A stretch of 64,000 nucleotides of DNA from Nematostella vectensis (Eukaryota; Cnidaria; Anthozoa; Actiniaria; Edwardsiidae): NCBI RefSeq assembly GCF_932526225.1, contig NC_064037.1, forward strand, positions 4,546,703 to 4,610,702, given 5' to 3'. The position numbers and the translations under genes were made by a program. This document shows, in pieces, positions 60,201-64,000 of this stretch (its first letter is position 1; each line of letters opens with the position of its first letter). Under the pieces are notes generated by a model that searched no databases, had not been told where the DNA came from, and was given only the letters and a program-made list of their open reading frames with translations.

Positions 60201-62264
60201 TTACCTTGTTAGTTAGACAATAACATCATTTTTTTTAGAACACCATCTAAATAAATGATATTCTCTTTTACAAAAACTCTAAACGATTCCTATTAACCCA
60301 TTTAGCATCTAGCCTACTTGCCGGCTCTCATTCAGGTTTTTCGGAGACGTTTTGCTTTTGGCCGTTGGCAATCATGTGGTTCGCAAAAGGACGGGGCGCA
60401 CTTGGCCAGCTTGCGACTCCGCCTTCGCGCTTCAAGGACAAAATATTTCCGAATAACTCCAAGTAAAAACCGGCTTACAGGCAAATACAGCAGAGCTAGC
60501 AGCAAGCTAAGATCGTTGACAGTTCTTGTCTACCTTCTACCGTAACGTGTATTGTCTACAAATCCCTACACCCCATACCATCCCCCATACCTCCCCTTAA
60601 TGCACCCATTTGAGCAATATTACGTCCTTGTTTCGAGGAATGTCGAAAAACGTTTTGAATGCAAACATATTCCAAGAAATAGTTATTTTTGAGGGCGAAG
60701 AGGGGGGCTATTGTTATATTGTGCTACTTAAAGGGGCTATATCACCAGTTACGCATCTATCTAGCGCGAGCAGTTTTCAATGTATGGACCATGCTAAGGT
60801 TTGAAGCTCTAAGAGGCTGATGTGAGATTGTATAGGCTATAGCTTACTTCTATCTTTAAAGGGCGGTTTAAAGTCGGATCTTACATTTTTCTGAGAGGGG
60901 ATCGAACCCTCTGCATCCTCCTAGGTACGGGCCTGAGCCCATAAAGCAAAATCTACTATACGAAACCAAACAGAAGCTCATGTGGGAATTTTTATACTAT
61001 CTTCTTTTTTGTAGGTTTGTCGAATAAACCGTGGCCCACGAAGAGCTCCTTTAATTAAAGCAGAATTCTCTAGAACGATTCAGACAGTGGGGCAAACGTT
61101 TGTAGTTTTTCCAATCTCTACATCACCACCAATACCACAGTTACCCCATATCAGAAACCTGTAATAAGTCAATACCTTGGTAAATGTATTCCGTCGCTGT
61201 GGGTCCTCTAGCTTACTCCAGTCTATCTCTGGCGAATTTTCCACTTGTTCCTCTTTCACCGTCTCAACGACCGCTGGTTCACTGTGTAATGATGGCTTAT
61301 TTCTCCCTTGCACATCAAAGGCAATGTCAACCGTACCGTCCATCTTGTCTTTTGGCTTATCACCCTCTTTAACCTCCTCTAGCCAAGATGGAAGGTCAAC
61401 AGATCGTTCTGCATTTTGCACATTCACCTCTTCCTTCACTATGTCTTTTTCCATCTGTGGGGACACGTTTTTGGGTGGGTCCATCTTATTCCCTCGATCG
61501 ACATTTTTGCCGTCGCTAACAGCTGCAGGTTTTCCACCAGAACTTGTCTTTCTTGTCACGATAAGTACAACTTTTCCTCCAGGCGTCACGACTTTATTCC
61601 TGGGTCCCGTCTCTCCTTGAAGCGACTCGATTTTGTCTTCAGGTGAGATTAGTTCCTCTTCATTCGATGATCTTATCCTAGCATCTTCTCTAAATTCCTT
61701 GCCATTTTCCATTCTCTTCCCATTTTCTTTTTGCACATGTATTTTGCTTGTTTCGCGATTACCTGAGATATCCACCTCTTGGTTCCAATCTGTTATTCTT
61801 CCAGCTCTCTCGTCATGTTTATCTGCTTGTACTAACAGCACACCAGGGTGTCGCTGATCGCTCCTTGTGCGAGTAGTGCGAACCTCGGTCGTTGTAACCG
61901 TTTTCCCCCCTGGCCTCGTTTCTGTTCTAGTCTCCGTCGTTTTTGTCACTGACGTCACGCCACCAGCTTCACCAATTTCGTAAGTTTTCTTTTTACCAAA
62001 CCTCCACTTTTTCTTTTCGATTGTTGGTCCGCTTCCGTCGAGACTCGCCATAGACGCGGCCTTTTGTTTCCTTTTTTCCTTCTTAATTTTTCTCGTCTCA
62101 GTCGTTGCTCCAGCACCGTCTAGACTGCCCATTGAAGCAGCCTTTTCTTTCTTTTTGTCCTTTTTATGTTTCTTTTCATCTTTGCTGCTTTTCTTGGCCT
62201 TGTGTTTTTCCTCGTCCTCCTTTCCCTCGTGTTTGCTGCTTTTTCCTTTTAAAAATTTCAACAT
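54254..62264 (-). CDS. Uncharacterised modular charged protein, 1464 aa
   Basis: Six minus-strand exons join in frame: 62264-61176 (363 codons), 60184-59435 (250), 59267-58839 (143), 58361-57330 (344), 56378-55848 (177), 54817-54254 (187 plus stop). Every intron is in phase 0. I do not recognise the family. The protein starts MLKFLKGKSSKHEGKEDEEK, a Lys-rich tract with a tandem KAASMxSLDGxG repeat. It has no signal peptide or membrane helix and is mostly Ser/Thr/Lys/Glu-rich, probably disordered. A motif of the type GGKTVTTTEVRTTRT recurs in exons 1, 5 (DGKTVTTTTRDV) and 6 (DGKTTTTTREVV). Exons 2 and 3 both open TIITKRVKV...PGN and continue with a WLVD.xxSPA...HVDxSxxD module. Exons 1 and 2 end in nearly identical segments of about 100 residues. 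Tyrosine motifs cluster in exon 4. A cytoskeletal or scaffold role is only a guess from composition. Confidence 0.78.
56366..57068 (-). repeat. Tandem duplication that includes the exon 5 acceptor of the right-hand gene
   Basis: Units at about 56366-56697 and 56698-57068 are similar throughout, from GGTCGTCCTCATCTGCCATG to TTTCATTGATA...TTGTACATAT. On the minus strand the duplicated end is TTTCCATGGCAG followed by ATGAGGACGACC, which is the splice acceptor and the first 12 coding bases of exon 5. The upstream copy is therefore a ready-made decoy acceptor. Confidence 0.85.
59435..59740 (-). repeat. Segment nearly identical to 61176-61481 (exon 2 copy)
   Basis: About 300 bp at the 3' end of exon 2, plus its donor, match the 3' end of exon 1 at roughly 98 percent by eye, at an offset of 1741 bp. 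Beyond about 59740 the two sequences diverge sharply, although the encoded VTRKTSSGxKPA motif is still shared. Confidence 0.85.
61176..61481 (-). repeat. Segment nearly identical to 59435-59740 (exon 1 copy)
   Basis: This is the partner of the previous entry. It encodes the end of exon 1, including SVDLPSWLEEVKEGDKPKDK and IDWSKLEDPQRRNTFTK, and the shared ACCAAG/GTATTG donor. Confidence 0.85.
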
Positions 62265-64000
62265 CTTGGTGACTTGGTGACGATCTTCTAGCACTTCTAC
62301 TGATAAAGAGAAAACTATTTTAATTCGATATCCTCATTTTGCAAAAATTAACAAGATAAAACTCATAGGGGATTATCTGAGCGGCTCTAAGACAAGCGAC
62401 GAAAGGGGAAGGGGATTATCTGAGCAAACTTGTTGGGTAGGCAGTAGGTCAGTTATTGTCCTTACAAGATCGACAACACTTAAAGAGATTTAGTCATCCG
62501 CTTTATATTTTGTCCAAATGTTTGTTTACAGCGTTAATAATGTTGTAAAAATACAGACGTTTCGAGGCTACTGCCTCTTCATCAGTGTCTAAAAACAACT
62601 CTACTTAAATTTTAGTCAGCCGCCCTTGTTGTTGTTTTCACTCATTATCGGAAGACACATAGTGTGATGAGATCTCCAAACAAACATTTACACTTCATTT
62701 ATCAAATTCAGACCAATATCGCAATAGCTCGTCAAATTGGCCAGTTGAATTAACTGTTTAACACTTAGTTTTTGGCTAGCGTAACAGAAAGAGGTTGCAC
62801 TTGAAAAACCGCCACTCGGACTACTACATTCGTTGAGAACAAAGAATCCACTCGTTTATGTCGAAAAAACAAACAGATTAATTAATTTTTTTTTGGTTTA
62901 AACAATTTTAAGTTCATATCGTCCATCATCCGGTAGAATTAACCAATGAGGATTTAGTATAAAAAGGGTGTTTTTCACTAAAGCTGCTTATTGTGTCTAT
63001 TTTAGCATATTTCCGTATATTTTACTGTAGTATAAATTGCATTCTTTAAATACATTGCATTCTTTTAATAGTTAATCTTAAACCCCTGCGAACTTAATGT
63101 TAAAATTGTGTTGTTATAGATTTGTCTTTTCAAGAGTTGTTTTGTTTGTCGTTTCGCATCGATAAACAAACCTGTCCAACCCTATCCAATTGATATAAAT
63201 TATCTTTAACGCGTGCTCGTAATTCATAACAACCCCTCCCGGTAATTGCCAGTTGCATCCAGAGTTTTCTGATTTTTCTCGACAATTATGTAAAATATCG
63301 TAGAATCACCCGCTGTTGTTAGCATTATACACATACTTCTAGAGAATTCAGCCACGCAAGCATACGATCAGTCATTGGACAATCTAGCGCCAAGCATTCA
63401 TGCAAGGAAATAGTCGGAATATTAGCTTAACTAACTAGCTTGAAATGCTGAAAAAGCGTTTTATTTATTTATGGTGTCTGTGAAAGACTGACAAAGCCTA
63501 CTGCAACAATGATAAAAATGATTTTCATATTTAAAAATATCTGTTTTTAGAATCGTGACCCAAAAGGGGTGTCCAGTGTGTTATAAGAGCGCCGATAAAT
63601 GATGAATAATAGTTAGCTCATCAAAATACTTAAGCTCTTTGCATAAAGACCTGGTTTATACACTCTTGCACATTTTCAAAGGCGATTAAAATCTCAATAA
63701 GTGAACTGGTATCACGCAATGTGATAATACCAACAACATATGTTAGCCCACGAGATAATGAATATTTATTGTTTTGATACTAGGTCATTAATCGAGATTC
63801 TCGAAACTGCGCAATCACAGCTTTCTCAAAAGGCATTTTGCGATGACTATTTTGCAATCACCACAAAGGTGGAAAAATATGGTTGTAGCCTCACAAGGAC
63901 CAACGTTATAATCAAAAGAACGAAAATGTAAAACAAAAAGGTCGTTATGTTTCCATATGGTTGTGTAATAAAAAGGACTTTTACTATAGCCTATACTAAC
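62265..64000. other. Upstream region of the right-hand gene
   Basis: Just upstream of the ATG, CTCTTTATCAG looks like a splice acceptor, so a noncoding 5' exon may lie further right. GACGTTTCGAGGCTACTGCC followed by TCTTCATCAGTG near 62557-62585 is a motif that I recall as common in dispersed animal repeats. No further coding exon was seen up to the window edge. Confidence 0.35.

Overview
The window reads as a piece of a nuclear animal genome: intron-rich genes with GT-AG introns, AT-rich intergenic DNA, and many non-autonomous inverted-repeat elements. The proteins resemble vertebrate orthologues closely in sequence and intron placement, yet the repeats and the four-domain carboxypeptidase D are not vertebrate-like. 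My best guess is an anthozoan cnidarian such as a sea anemone. That is inference; no marker in the window proves it. All gene models were built by hand from splice signals and phase bookkeeping, and every multi-exon model closes in frame.

Layout, left to right. The first two exons of CSE1L (exportin-2) lie on the minus strand (1482-2074), divergent from carboxypeptidase D (2709-11704, plus, 9 exons, 1766 aa). A repeat-rich gap follows, holding two tandem 1.2-kb inverted-repeat elements (14018-16393). INO80B (16545-21680, plus, 10 exons, 352 aa) converges on a small gene assembled here from four short exons, POLD4 (23084-24734, minus, 115 aa). A 3.4-kb palindromic foldback element (25463-28852) separates POLD4 from AIP (29422-31197, minus, 3 exons, 326 aa). 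AIP shares a 219-bp divergent promoter with GNL2/NGP-1 (31417-42635, plus, 21 exons, 855 aa). Next is an AKR7 aldehyde reductase (44410-53286, plus, 12 exons, 324 aa). Its first intron contains a nested, intronless, frameshifted immunoglobulin-domain receptor gene, and its third intron contains a 2.4-kb foldback element carrying decayed coding sequence. The right end is a six-exon minus-strand gene (54254-62264, 1464 aa) encoding a modular, highly charged protein that I do not recognise.

The genes do not form a pathway. Most are housekeeping functions: nuclear export, ribosome biogenesis, chromatin remodelling, DNA polymerase delta, HSP90 co-chaperone, aldehyde detoxification and secretory-pathway peptide processing. 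The unusual content is structural. Three genes carry tandem duplications that copy an exon-intron junction into the intron. Two large palindromic elements sit in or beside genes. The uncharacterised right-hand gene shows recent exon homogenisation and a full ITAM-type tyrosine motif. I saw no CRISPR array, rRNA or credible tRNA gene.
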